This document shows positions 1 through 6,915 of a DNA stretch of 10,471 nt, in pieces. Every line of letters starts with the position of its first letter. The first letter of the stretch is position 1. The stretch spans positions 1-10,471 of the forward strand of contig NZ_JBGTCA010000523.1 of the NCBI RefSeq assembly GCF_041749095.1. Reading direction: 5' to 3'. A model generated the notes under the pieces. The model was given only the letters and a program-made list of their open reading frames with translations. It made no database searches and had not been told where the DNA came from. The translations under genes were made by a program, and so were the position numbers. The DNA comes from Aquiflexum sp041749095 (GTDB lineage Bacteria > Bacteroidota > Bacteroidia > Cytophagales > Cyclobacteriaceae).

Positions 1-93
1 GCTTTGAATTTACCATTATTTTAATTCTTTCTTACCCATTAAAACTGTAAACAAATTCAATTGCAGGATAAAAGTTTCGATTGATGCCAACTT

Positions 94-121
94 CGGTCAT
101 CGGTCATCGGTCTTCTGTCTT
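94..121. repeat. Tandem heptamer repeat, four copies
   Basis: Four consecutive 7-bp units are visible: CGGTCAT, CGGTCAT, CGGTCTT and CTGTCTT. The first two are identical and the others differ by one or two bases. The run lies in the non-coding leader about 60 bp before the first Crp/Fnr-like palindrome. On the other strand it reads as GAAGACCGATGACCG-type sequence, similar in style to the AACCAAGA/AACCGAGAAGAC filler after ccoG. It may be slippage-prone intergenic filler; no function is evident. Confidence 0.75.
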
Positions 122-182
122 CAAAGCAGTAAAGAAAATTAGCTTACAGGCACCATAGCGGATAATCACATTTAATAAAAAC

Positions 183-196
183 ATGATTAAAGTCAT
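183..196. promoter_or_regulatory. Crp/Fnr-type palindromic operator, copy 1
   Basis: The sequence is ATGAT-TAAA-GTCAT, with TGA-N6-TCA symmetry, which is the geometry of classical Fnr boxes (TTGAT-N4-ATCAA). The same two half-sites recur at 915-928 with a different 4-bp spacer. The centre is about 64 bp upstream of the ATG at 254. Control of cbb3 oxidase genes by Crp/Fnr-family regulators is established in other bacteria; binding here is inferred from geometry and recurrence. Confidence 0.55.
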
Positions 197-240
197 ATTT
201 GAACCTACTTAATATCACTCCGCAAATTATTCCCTAAGCA

Positions 241-248
241 TAGTTTTG
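241..248 (+). promoter_or_regulatory. Candidate Bacteroidota -7 promoter element
   Basis: TAGTTTTG fits the Bacteroidota -7 consensus TAnnTTTG. No TTG-type -33 element lies at the usual distance upstream, which would suit an activator-dependent promoter using the palindrome at 183-196, centred about 55 bp upstream of the middle of this element. Transcription would begin close to 254, leaving almost no leader for the ATG at 254 and favouring the in-frame ATG at 266. This is a single-element match, so the call is tentative. Confidence 0.35.
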
Positions 249-253
249 TATAA

Positions 254-901
254 ATGATTAAAGCTATGCAAGTGAGAACAGAAAAGTTGGAAAACTTTGC
301 AGTGCCCGAAAATATTATTACATCACATTATTGCGAGAAGTTGCCATCGGGTTTTACAGGACATCTTTCCAAAGGTGGAAAAGGAATAGTGTGCAACCCT
401 ATCCAAGGCCCTGCATTATTTACTGCACATTTGCCAAACGTCCTGGATTGGTTGCATGGGCTTGAAAAACCAAGATCTATGGAAAATGAGCTTTGTGATA
501 TTCCGGTGTTGTTGTATGACAAGGAGTTGTCAACCGAAAGCCTGTTGTTTCATTACGATGGTACTCCGGCCTCTGCGAAACTAATCCGAAGATTTCTTGC
601 ACTTTTTTCCGAAAACATCAAAGAAAGTAAGGCTACCATCATTTCTCCCTGCTTTACTCCTAAATCCAAACTGAAAGAAGAACAGGAAATCATCCATCTT
701 GTCACCCTGGCAACTGCTGAAACATCTTTTATCAAGTTTAATTTTACTCGTATCGGAGATTTTTGGTCTTATGCGGTCAAAAACAAATGCACCCTTTTAG
801 TCACCAACAAAAATTATCAAGCGGATTTGGCCAAAGTGTTGTTTCATTTTTACAAGGGCGGAATGTGGTATGACAAGCTTTCATTCTACTTATCCGTTTA
901 A
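254..901 (+). CDS. Uncharacterised protein, possible degenerate universal stress protein (UspA-like)
   Basis: The 215-residue protein has no signal peptide or membrane segment, so it is probably cytosolic. I do not recognise the family with certainty. Residues about 95-215 resemble a universal-stress-protein domain: a strand leading to HYDGTPASAKLIRRFL (compare the D-G-S start and following helix of UspA domains), a second strand near TIISP, and a late TLLVTNKN strand followed by a helix. The glycine-rich ATP-binding signature of ATP-binding Usp proteins is absent, so it would be a non-nucleotide-binding or highly diverged member. Residues 1-95 might be the remnant of a first Usp domain. The start could be 254 or the in-frame ATG at 266; neither has a clear Shine-Dalgarno sequence. 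It lies 61 bp upstream of ccoI, on the same strand, and each gene is preceded by an ATGAT-N4-GTCAT box, so co-regulation with the oxidase is inferred. The CDS itself is secure. Confidence 0.8.
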   Translation: MIKAMQVRTEKLENFAVPENIITSHYCEKLPSGFTGHLSKGGKGIVCNPIQGPALFTAHLPNVLDWLHGLEKPRSMENELCDIPVLLYDKELSTESLLFHYDGTPASAKLIRRFLALFSENIKESKATIISPCFTPKSKLKEEQEIIHLVTLATAETSFIKFNFTRIGDFWSYAVKNKCTLLVTNKNYQADLAKVLFHFYKGGMWYDKLSFYLSV

Positions 902-914
902 ATCATGGTTTAAT

Positions 915-928
915 ATGATTTTCGTCAT
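915..928. promoter_or_regulatory. Crp/Fnr-type palindromic operator, copy 2
   Basis: The sequence is ATGAT-TTTC-GTCAT. All ten half-site bases match the copy at 183-196 and only the 4-bp spacer differs. Its centre is about 41 bp upstream of the ccoI start, in the 61-bp gap after the preceding gene. This is the natural position for a regulator of the whole cco cluster. No good TAnnTTTG element lies between it and ccoI (TACCTTGC at 951-958 is only a partial match), so the exact promoter is unresolved. Confidence 0.55.
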
Positions 929-962
929 GTTTTTTAGTGCTTTATAAAAGTACCTTGCAGCG

Positions 963-3401
963 ATGAATAACCCTGACAAAATAGTAACCCACCCTTCCAA
1001 ATCTACCTGTTATCACTGCGGAGAGGATTGTAAAGAAGAAATCCTACCCTTTGACGGGAAGGAATTCTGCTGTACAGGTTGCAAATTGGTTTATGAAGTT
1101 TTGAATGAAAATGACCTCTGCTCTTACTATGAAATTGCGGATAACCCTGGCTTAAACCAAAAATCCGTTTCCTCCAAAAACAACAGGTTTGACTATTTGG
1201 ATGATACTGATATCATCAGCAAACTGGTTGATTTTCAGAATTCAGGTGAAACCCATATCACTTTTTCTATGCCAATGATCCATTGTGCGTCCTGTATATG
1301 GCTGCTTGAAAATCTCCATAAAATCAATGCAGGAATAGTTTCAGGAAGGGTTGATTTTATCAAGAAAAAAGTACAGATCAAATACCATCAGGAAGAAATC
1401 AGCCTCAGAGAGGTAGTGAAATTACTTTCACGGATCGGATACGAACCAACCATCAACCTGGCTGATGTCAATAAAAAAACTGCCCCGGCAAGTGATAAAA
1501 AATTGATTTACAAATTGGCGGTTGCAGGTTTTTGTTTTGGAAACATGATGCTGTTCAGCTTGCCTGAATACTTTGCAGAGGCTGAATTGTTGGGAAATGG
1601 ATTCAAAAAGACCTTTAATTACCTCAATGTATTATTGGCACTTCCTGTGTTTTTTTATGCTGCCACTGATTATTATCAATCTGCCTGGATTGCGGTCAGA
1701 AATAAGGGAGTCAATATGGATGTGCCCATTGCAATCGGGATCATCACTTTATTCACCTACAGTCTCTATGATATTTTTGGTCCGGGAAATGAAGGGTATA
1801 TGGATACCTTGGGAGGATTGTTGTTTTTTCTATTGATCGGAAAATTCTACCAACAAAAAACCTACGATACCCTATCGTTTGACCGTGATTACAAATCCTA
1901 TTTTCCCATAGCAGTTACCAAAATAGTCAGAGAGGATGAGGTAGTAATCCCTTTGATCAAACTAAATGTGGGGGATATCATCAAAATCAGGAATGAGGAG
2001 TTGGTTCCGGCAGACAGTATTCTACTGGAAGGAGAAGCTTATATTGATTACAGCTTTGTTACAGGTGAAGAAGTACCTGTGATCAGAAAGAGGGGAGAAC
2101 TGATTTATGCAGGAGGTAGGCAAAAAGGCAAATCCCTCCTTTTGACCGTACAGAAATCCCCATCCCAAGGATACCTGACAGATCTGTGGAACAACGATTC
2201 CTTTGAAAAGGAAAAGACCAATACTTTGGAATCACTTGCCAATAGAGTTTCAGGTAAATTCACGGTTACTGTTTTGTTGGTAGCACTTTCAGCCTTGGTG
2301 TATTGGAGTTGGGAAGGTCAGGTTGCTTTGGGCGTGCTGTCTTTTACTTCAGTACTGATCATTACATGTCCCTGTGCCTTGGCGATGTCCACTCCTTTTA
2401 CTTTGGGCAATACTTTGAGGGTTTTTGGCCAAGGTAAATTTTTCCTTAAAAATTCTCAAGTTATAGAGAGGCTTGCAAAAGTTGACACGGTGGTTTTTGA
2501 CAAAACCGGTACGCTAACAGCCCCTTCTCAGGCTTCCGTAAAATATTTTGGAGAACCACTTTCCGATGAGTCAAAATCCCTCATCAAGACAATGGTCAAC
2601 CAATCTACCCATGCACTTAGCAATAGGATCAACACCTATTTGGATGGAGTCAAGAGTTTGGTCCTGAATGCAATAGAAGAAGTACAGGGAAAAGGAATCT
2701 GTACCATTTACAAAAGTCAGGAAATAAAATTGGGTTCGGCTGATTTTGTCGGTGCGGACAACCACGATCTGCCTGAAGGAGGGAACTTGGTGTTTTTTGC
2801 CATCGAAAGTTTAATACTTGGATATTTCTTTATTCAAAGCGGTCTTCGAAAAGGTATTAGAGAAGTAGTGACCGAAATACAACAAGGAAGGACAGTCCAT
2901 TTTCTATCAGGAGATCAGGACCATGAGCGTTTCAATCTCAAAAAAGTATTCGGCGATCAGATTTTGATGAATTTCAATCAAGGCCCTACTGATAAGCTGG
3001 CATATATACAGCAATTGAACGAAAATGAAGCAAATACCCTGATGATCGGAGATGGGCTGAATGATGCGGGAGCTTTGAGAGAGGCCATGGTAGGTATAGC
3101 CCTTACCGATAAGATCACCAATTTCTCTCCGGCCTCTGATGCGATCATGGATGCTTCAATGATCCAGAAATTGCCCGCATTTCTCAAATTCACCCAAACC
3201 AGCAAGAATATCATCAAAGCCAGTTTCGGACTGAGTTTTACCTACAATTTGGTAGGGGTGTATTTTGCGGTCCAAGGGCTGGTCAGTCCTGTATTTTGTG
3301 CCATCCTGATGCCCATCAGCAGTATTTCAGTAATAGTATTCACCACATTGACCACCAACTATCTGGCCTATAAAAGAGGCCTTAAAGAAAAAATAGTATA
3401 G
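963..3401 (+). CDS. ccoI: CcoI/FixI copper-translocating P1B-type ATPase for cbb3 oxidase assembly
   Basis: This inner-membrane ATPase moves copper needed for the CuB centre of the oxidase. In order, the 812-residue protein shows: an N-terminal Cys cluster (C16, C19, C23, then C36, C37, C40) typical of CcoI-type proteins; a heavy-metal-associated domain with metal-binding C108-A-S-C111; membrane segments from about residue 182; the actuator TGE at 367-369; the transmembrane CPC ion motif at 469-471; the phosphorylation site DKTGT at D513; GDGLND at 696-701; and a final YN...MPISS pair of membrane segments. The length fits the family. The nucleotide-domain HP dipeptide is replaced by H550-A551 within STHALS. 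The stop is 2 bp before ccoS, indicating an operon. Starting the operon with ccoI-ccoS places the assembly factors before the structural genes. CopA-type exporters are the alternative, but the N-terminal Cys cluster and the neighbours argue for CcoI. Confidence 0.96.
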   Translation: MNNPDKIVTHPSKSTCYHCGEDCKEEILPFDGKEFCCTGCKLVYEVLNENDLCSYYEIADNPGLNQKSVSSKNNRFDYLDDTDIISKLVDFQNSGETHITFSMPMIHCASCIWLLENLHKINAGIVSGRVDFIKKKVQIKYHQEEISLREVVKLLSRIGYEPTINLADVNKKTAPASDKKLIYKLAVAGFCFGNMMLFSLPEYFAEAELLGNGFKKTFNYLNVLLALPVFFYAATDYYQSAWIAVRNKGVNMDVPIAIGIITLFTYSLYDIFGPGNEGYMDTLGGLLFFLLIGKFYQQKTYDTLSFDRDYKSYFPIAVTKIVREDEVVIPLIKLNVGDIIKIRNEELVPADSILLEGEAYIDYSFVTGEEVPVIRKRGELIYAGGRQKGKSLLLTVQKSPSQGYLTDLWNNDSFEKEKTNTLESLANRVSGKFTVTVLLVALSALVYWSWEGQVALGVLSFTSVLIITCPCALAMSTPFTLGNTLRVFGQGKFFLKNSQVIERLAKVDTVVFDKTGTLTAPSQASVKYFGEPLSDESKSLIKTMVNQSTHALSNRINTYLDGVKSLVLNAIEEVQGKGICTIYKSQEIKLGSADFVGADNHDLPEGGNLVFFAIESLILGYFFIQSGLRKGIREVVTEIQQGRTVHFLSGDQDHERFNLKKVFGDQILMNFNQGPTDKLAYIQQLNENEANTLMIGDGLNDAGALREAMVGIALTDKITNFSPASDAIMDASMIQKLPAFLKFTQTSKNIIKASFGLSFTYNLVGVYFAVQGLVSPVFCAILMPISSISVIVFTTLTTNYLAYKRGLKEKIV

Positions 3402-3403
3402 CC

Positions 3404-3592
3404 ATGGAAGTAATCTTTATCCTAATCGCCATCAGCCTAGTACTTGCAGGATCATTTTTGTTCCTGTTTTTCAGGGCCATGAAATCGGGTCAGTTTGATG
3501 ACAATCATACCCCTGCCATCAGGATCCTCTTTGAAAATGAAACAAAAACGAAAAATAAAAAACAAGTGCCATCAACAACTAAAACGAAGTAA
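3404..3592 (+). CDS. ccoS: CcoS/FixS cbb3 oxidase maturation protein
   Basis: This is a 62-residue single-pass membrane protein. Residues 2-24 form a hydrophobic helix. They are followed by the family signature region with SGQFDD at residues 28-33 and, a little later, AIRILFEN, matching the conserved SGQ(Y/F)DD...riL pattern of CcoS. The C-terminal tail is rich in Lys and Thr. In bacteria where it has been studied, loss of CcoS gives an oxidase lacking haem b and copper cofactors, so the role is assembly rather than catalysis. It sits 2 bp after ccoI and 2 bp before ccoNO, consistent with translational coupling. Its small size is normal for the family. Confidence 0.93.
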   Translation: MEVIFILIAISLVLAGSFLFLFFRAMKSGQFDDNHTPAIRILFENETKTKNKKQVPSTTKTK

Positions 3593-3594
3593 GT

Positions 3595-5727
3595 ATGTCA
3601 GTAACAACACTGGAACAATTCCATTACGATAATAAGATCGTAAAGTACTTTGGGGTCGCCACCATTGCCTGGGGCCTCGTAGGAATGCTTGTGGGAGTGA
3701 TTGCAGCCACCCAGCTCTTTCTTCCCGAAGCCAATCTCGGAAATCCTTACACCACTTATGGCAGAATTCGACCTTTGCATACCAATGCGGTGATTTTTGC
3801 CTTTATCGGTAATGCGATTTTTGCAGGAGTTTATTATTCAATGCCCCGGTTACTGAAAACCCCCATGTGGAGCAAAACCCTTAGCTGGTTTCACTTTTGG
3901 GGTTGGCAGACCATCATTTTATTGGCAGCCATTACGCTACCTTTGGGATTGACATCTTCGAAGGAATATGCTGAATTGGAGTGGCCTATAGATATTTTGA
4001 TTGCAGTGGTTTGGGTTGCATTTGGAGCCAATATGATCGGTGCGCTGATCAAAAGAAGGGAAAAGCACATGTATGTGGCCATTTGGTTTTACCTGGCTTC
4101 ATTTGTAACTATTGCGGTGCTGCATATCTTCAATTCACTGGCATTGCCTGTATCCTTGTTCAAAAGTTATTCTGCTTATGCAGGCGTACAGGATGCATTG
4201 GTTCAATGGTGGTATGGACACAATGCCGTGGCGTTTTTCCTTACTACGCCATTTTTGGGATTGATGTATTATTATCTTCCAAAAGCGGCCAATAGGCCAG
4301 TCTATTCCTATAAGCTTTCAATTGTACACTTTTGGTCTTTGATATTCCTTTATATCTGGGCTGGACCTCACCATTTGCTCTACACAGCTTTGCCCGAGTG
4401 GGCGCAGGTTTTAGGAGTTGTTTTCTCCGTCATGTTGATTGCCCCTTCATGGGGAGGTATGGTCAATGGTCTTTTGACCCTTCGTGGTGCTTGGGATAAG
4501 GTAAGGGTTGATCCTGTACTGAAATTTATGGTGGTGGCTGTGACTGCCTATGGTATGGCAACATTTGAAGGTCCAATGCTTTCATTGAAAAATGTAAATG
4601 CCATAGCCCACTACACAGACTGGATAGTTGCCCACGTGCATATCGGAGCCTTGGGCTGGAACGGATTCTTCACTTTTGCCATGTTATACTGGTTATGGCC
4701 TAAAATGTGGAAGACTAATCTTTATTCTACCAAATTAGCTACGACCCACTTCTGGATGGGAACCTTGGGAATCATATTCTATGCACTTCCTATGTATGTA
4801 GCTGCATTGACCCAGTCATTGATGTGGAAGGAATTCACAGAGGCAGGCAGATTGGCTTATCCAAACTTCCTTGAGACGGTAGTTGAAATAGTGCCCATGT
4901 ATATTATTAGAGCGTTCGGTGGGCTTATGTACCTTTCAGGTGCCATTCTCATGGTGTACAATATGGTAAAAACTGCCAAGCAAGGAACATTTATAGCTTA
5001 TGAAGCTGATGAAGCACCGGCATTGAAACCTCATGTGGAACATGAAGGAGAATTTTGGCACAGGGCATGGGAAAGAAAACCATTGTTCTTTACAGTCCTT
5101 GCTACCGTAGCCATCTTGATTGGCGGTATTGTTGAGATCATACCAACTATTTTGGTGAAATCCAATGTACCGACTATCAGCAGTGTACAACCTTATACAC
5201 CCCTTGAGCTTCAGGGCAGGGATTTATACATTTCCAATGGCTGCGTGGGGTGTCACTCCCAGATGATACGACCTTTCCGATCTGAAACGGAGCGATATGG
5301 TGAATATTCCAAAGCCGGGGAATTTGTCTATGACAGGCCTTTCCTGTGGGGTTCCAAAAGAACAGGACCCGATCTACATCGGGTAGGCGGAAAGTATCCG
5401 GATAGTTGGCATTATCACCACATGGTGGATCCTAGGACAATGTCCCCCGGTTCATTGATGCCCCCATATCCATGGATGTCCACCAATATCATGGATCATA
5501 AGGACTTGCCTGCCAAAATCAGAACCCTTCAAAAATTGGGTGTTCCCTATCCTGAAGGATATGATCAACAGGCCAATGCAGATTTGTCAATTCAGGCAGA
5601 CCAAATAGTAGCCAATCTAAAGGCTTCAGGTGTAGAAGTATTGCCGGATACTGAAATAGTTGCGCTGATAGCCTATTTGCAGCGTTTGGGGACAGATATC
5701 AGGAAAACAACAGTTGCCAACCCTTAA
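3595..5727 (+). CDS. ccoNO: Fused CcoN-CcoO: catalytic subunit I plus monohaem cytochrome c subunit II of cbb3 oxidase
   Basis: The 710-residue fusion reduces oxygen to water while pumping protons. Residues 1-~465 are CcoN: low-spin haem ligands H62 and H349, high-spin haem ligand H347, CuB ligands H209, H259 and H260, and Y253 at the position of the Tyr crosslinked to the CuB His in C-family oxidases. Numbering from memory of the Pseudomonas stutzeri enzyme is offset by exactly two. A hydrophilic linker of about 25 residues (near 465-490) leads into CcoO: the WERKP start region, one transmembrane anchor (about 497-520), haem c motif CVGCH at 550-554, and a likely axial Met, M622, in SLMPP. 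No stop or frameshift interrupts the join. Separate ccoN and ccoO genes are usual in Proteobacteria; the fusion is known in Bacteroidota. The gaps are 2 bp to ccoS and 11 bp to ccoQ. Confidence 0.97.
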   Translation: MSVTTLEQFHYDNKIVKYFGVATIAWGLVGMLVGVIAATQLFLPEANLGNPYTTYGRIRPLHTNAVIFAFIGNAIFAGVYYSMPRLLKTPMWSKTLSWFHFWGWQTIILLAAITLPLGLTSSKEYAELEWPIDILIAVVWVAFGANMIGALIKRREKHMYVAIWFYLASFVTIAVLHIFNSLALPVSLFKSYSAYAGVQDALVQWWYGHNAVAFFLTTPFLGLMYYYLPKAANRPVYSYKLSIVHFWSLIFLYIWAGPHHLLYTALPEWAQVLGVVFSVMLIAPSWGGMVNGLLTLRGAWDKVRVDPVLKFMVVAVTAYGMATFEGPMLSLKNVNAIAHYTDWIVAHVHIGALGWNGFFTFAMLYWLWPKMWKTNLYSTKLATTHFWMGTLGIIFYALPMYVAALTQSLMWKEFTEAGRLAYPNFLETVVEIVPMYIIRAFGGLMYLSGAILMVYNMVKTAKQGTFIAYEADEAPALKPHVEHEGEFWHRAWERKPLFFTVLATVAILIGGIVEIIPTILVKSNVPTISSVQPYTPLELQGRDLYISNGCVGCHSQMIRPFRSETERYGEYSKAGEFVYDRPFLWGSKRTGPDLHRVGGKYPDSWHYHHMVDPRTMSPGSLMPPYPWMSTNIMDHKDLPAKIRTLQKLGVPYPEGYDQQANADLSIQADQIVANLKASGVEVLPDTEIVALIAYLQRLGTDIRKTTVANP

Positions 5728-5738
5728 CCCTCCTTGTT

Positions 5739-5930
5739 ATGAAAAAAGACATCTTAAGTTCCATTGAGAACATTGAAATATATCCTATCATATCCTTACT
5801 GATCTTTGTGATCTTTTTTGTAGGGATGTTTATATGGGTAATCAGAGTTGACAAAAAGTACATCGATCATATGAAGGAAATGCCTTTAGATGATGAAACG
5901 CCAAATAACAGCAGCTATGAAAAAGTTTAA
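5739..5930 (+). CDS. ccoQ: CcoQ/FixQ-like small subunit of cbb3 oxidase
   Basis: The 63-residue protein has one transmembrane helix (about residues 15-36, IYPIISLLIFVIFFVGMFIW) followed by a short charged segment containing VDKKYIDHMKEMPLDDE. A basic or aromatic stretch after the helix and an acidic tail are usual for CcoQ. Sequence conservation in this family is poor, so the call rests mainly on size, topology and position between ccoNO and ccoP. Known CcoQ proteins stabilise the complex or its interaction with CcoP. The 3' end overlaps the start of ccoP, which suggests translational coupling. Confidence 0.85.
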   Translation: MKKDILSSIENIEIYPIISLLIFVIFFVGMFIWVIRVDKKYIDHMKEMPLDDETPNNSSYEKV

Positions 5931-6867
5931 ATCCATATTTATCCTTCTGGCCGGGATTTTCAGCGCTCTTCCGGCAATGGCCCAGACCAGTGAATCGTCC
6001 TGGGTTTCACAATTCCAGCAAATGGACAGCAATCAATTAACGCTGCTGATCATCATGGCAGTGATTCTGGGTGTGATCATCCTGTTATTGATATTGATGA
6101 TTTATCTGATGTCATTTATGGTTGCTGTTTTCAAAAAAGACAGCCCGGAACTGGCGCAGGAACCATCCTGGTGGGATGAATTCAAACTCAAACATATCAC
6201 CGGTAAATTAAAACCGGTTGGGGGCAAAGAGGAAAAAGAGCTCCTGCTGGATCATTCGTATGATGGTATAGTTGAGCTGGATAACCATTTGCCGCCTTGG
6301 TTGGTAAACGTGTTTTATGTGACCATGGCATTTGCGGTCTTCTACTTTAGCTATTATACCGTACTGGGGATTGGCAAAACACAACTAGAGGAGTATGCGG
6401 AGGAGCAAAGAATAGCCGCCATTCAGATCGAAGAGTGGAATTCACTTGCCCTGATTAGTATAGATGAAAATACAGTGACCTTCGATGCAACTACCCAGGC
6501 CTTAGAATCCGGTAAAAATATATTTAATGCCAATTGCGTGGCTTGCCATGCCACTGACGGTGGAGGTGGGGTAGGACCAAACCTGACCGATGAATATTGG
6601 ATTCATGGCGGATCCATAAATGATATATTCAGCGTTGTGAAATATGGTGTGGTGGAAAAAGGAATGATCCCATGGCAGGATCAATTAAGTCCCGAAGAAA
6701 TGCAGAATGTTTCCAGTTATATTCAAACCTTGGTGGGAACTACCCCTCTTAACCCCAAGGCTCCTGAAGGAGAAAAGTATGAACCTGCCATAGAACAACC
6801 GACAGATGCCCTATTTGAAGATGAATTGGAATTTGAACCAGTAGAAGCAGAAGGAGAAAATCAATAA
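5917..6867 (+). CDS. ccoP: CcoP, membrane cytochrome c subunit III of cbb3 oxidase, single haem motif
   Basis: CcoP passes electrons from soluble cytochromes to CcoO. I chose the ATG at 5917 (316 residues) over the in-frame ATG at 5890 because it gives a clean signal-peptide-like start, MKKFKS then a hydrophobic stretch ending ALPAMA, and reduces the overlap with ccoQ to 14 bp. Numbering is from 5917. A second hydrophobic segment spans about 42-71. The CcoP hallmark YDGIVELDNHLPPW is at about 115-128, followed by a transmembrane helix (about 129-150). The cytochrome domain has one haem motif, CVACH at 207-211, and a likely axial Met, M250, in KGMIPW. The C-terminal tail is strongly acidic. 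Proteobacterial CcoP normally binds two haems; only one CxxCH is present here, which I believe is common in Bacteroidota. The extra N-terminal hydrophobic segments are also unlike the proteobacterial form. Confidence 0.93.
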   Translation: MKKFKSIFILLAGIFSALPAMAQTSESSWVSQFQQMDSNQLTLLIIMAVILGVIILLLILMIYLMSFMVAVFKKDSPELAQEPSWWDEFKLKHITGKLKPVGGKEEKELLLDHSYDGIVELDNHLPPWLVNVFYVTMAFAVFYFSYYTVLGIGKTQLEEYAEEQRIAAIQIEEWNSLALISIDENTVTFDATTQALESGKNIFNANCVACHATDGGGGVGPNLTDEYWIHGGSINDIFSVVKYGVVEKGMIPWQDQLSPEEMQNVSSYIQTLVGTTPLNPKAPEGEKYEPAIEQPTDALFEDELEFEPVEAEGENQ

Positions 6868-6878
6868 ATAAAAGTTAA

Positions 6879-6899
6879 CCCTCTGAAGACTGCAGGGGG
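6879..6899 (+). terminator. Small hairpin between ccoP and ccoG, possible attenuator
   Basis: CCCTCTG (6879-6885) can pair with CAGGGGG (6893-6899): seven base pairs including one G-T wobble, with a 7-nt loop. The sequence ATTTATTAATTT follows. It lies 12 bp after the ccoP stop and ends 16 bp before the ccoG ATG. The U-tract is interrupted, so full termination is doubtful; partial termination or mRNA-end protection would lower ccoG relative to the structural genes. Judged by eye only. Confidence 0.35.
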
Positions 6900-6915
6900 A
6901 TTTATTAATTTAAAA

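Noticed and set aside
1..60. Possible end or start of a gene at the left edge
   Set aside because: Forward frames stop within 50 bp without recognisable sequence, and the - strand offers only a few codons before the edge; nothing supportable.
94..121. Could the heptamer array be a CRISPR or iteron origin?
   Set aside because: Units are only 7 bp with no spacers, and there is no replication gene nearby.
3981..4295. 104-codon + strand frame inside ccoNO
   Set aside because: Out of frame within CcoN, whose catalytic residues are intact in the main frame; the translation resembles nothing known.
5890..5916. Nine-residue N-terminal extension of CcoP from the ATG at 5890
   Set aside because: It would prepend MMKRQITAA to a normal signal-peptide start and deepen the overlap with ccoQ; the ATG at 5917 is more plausible.
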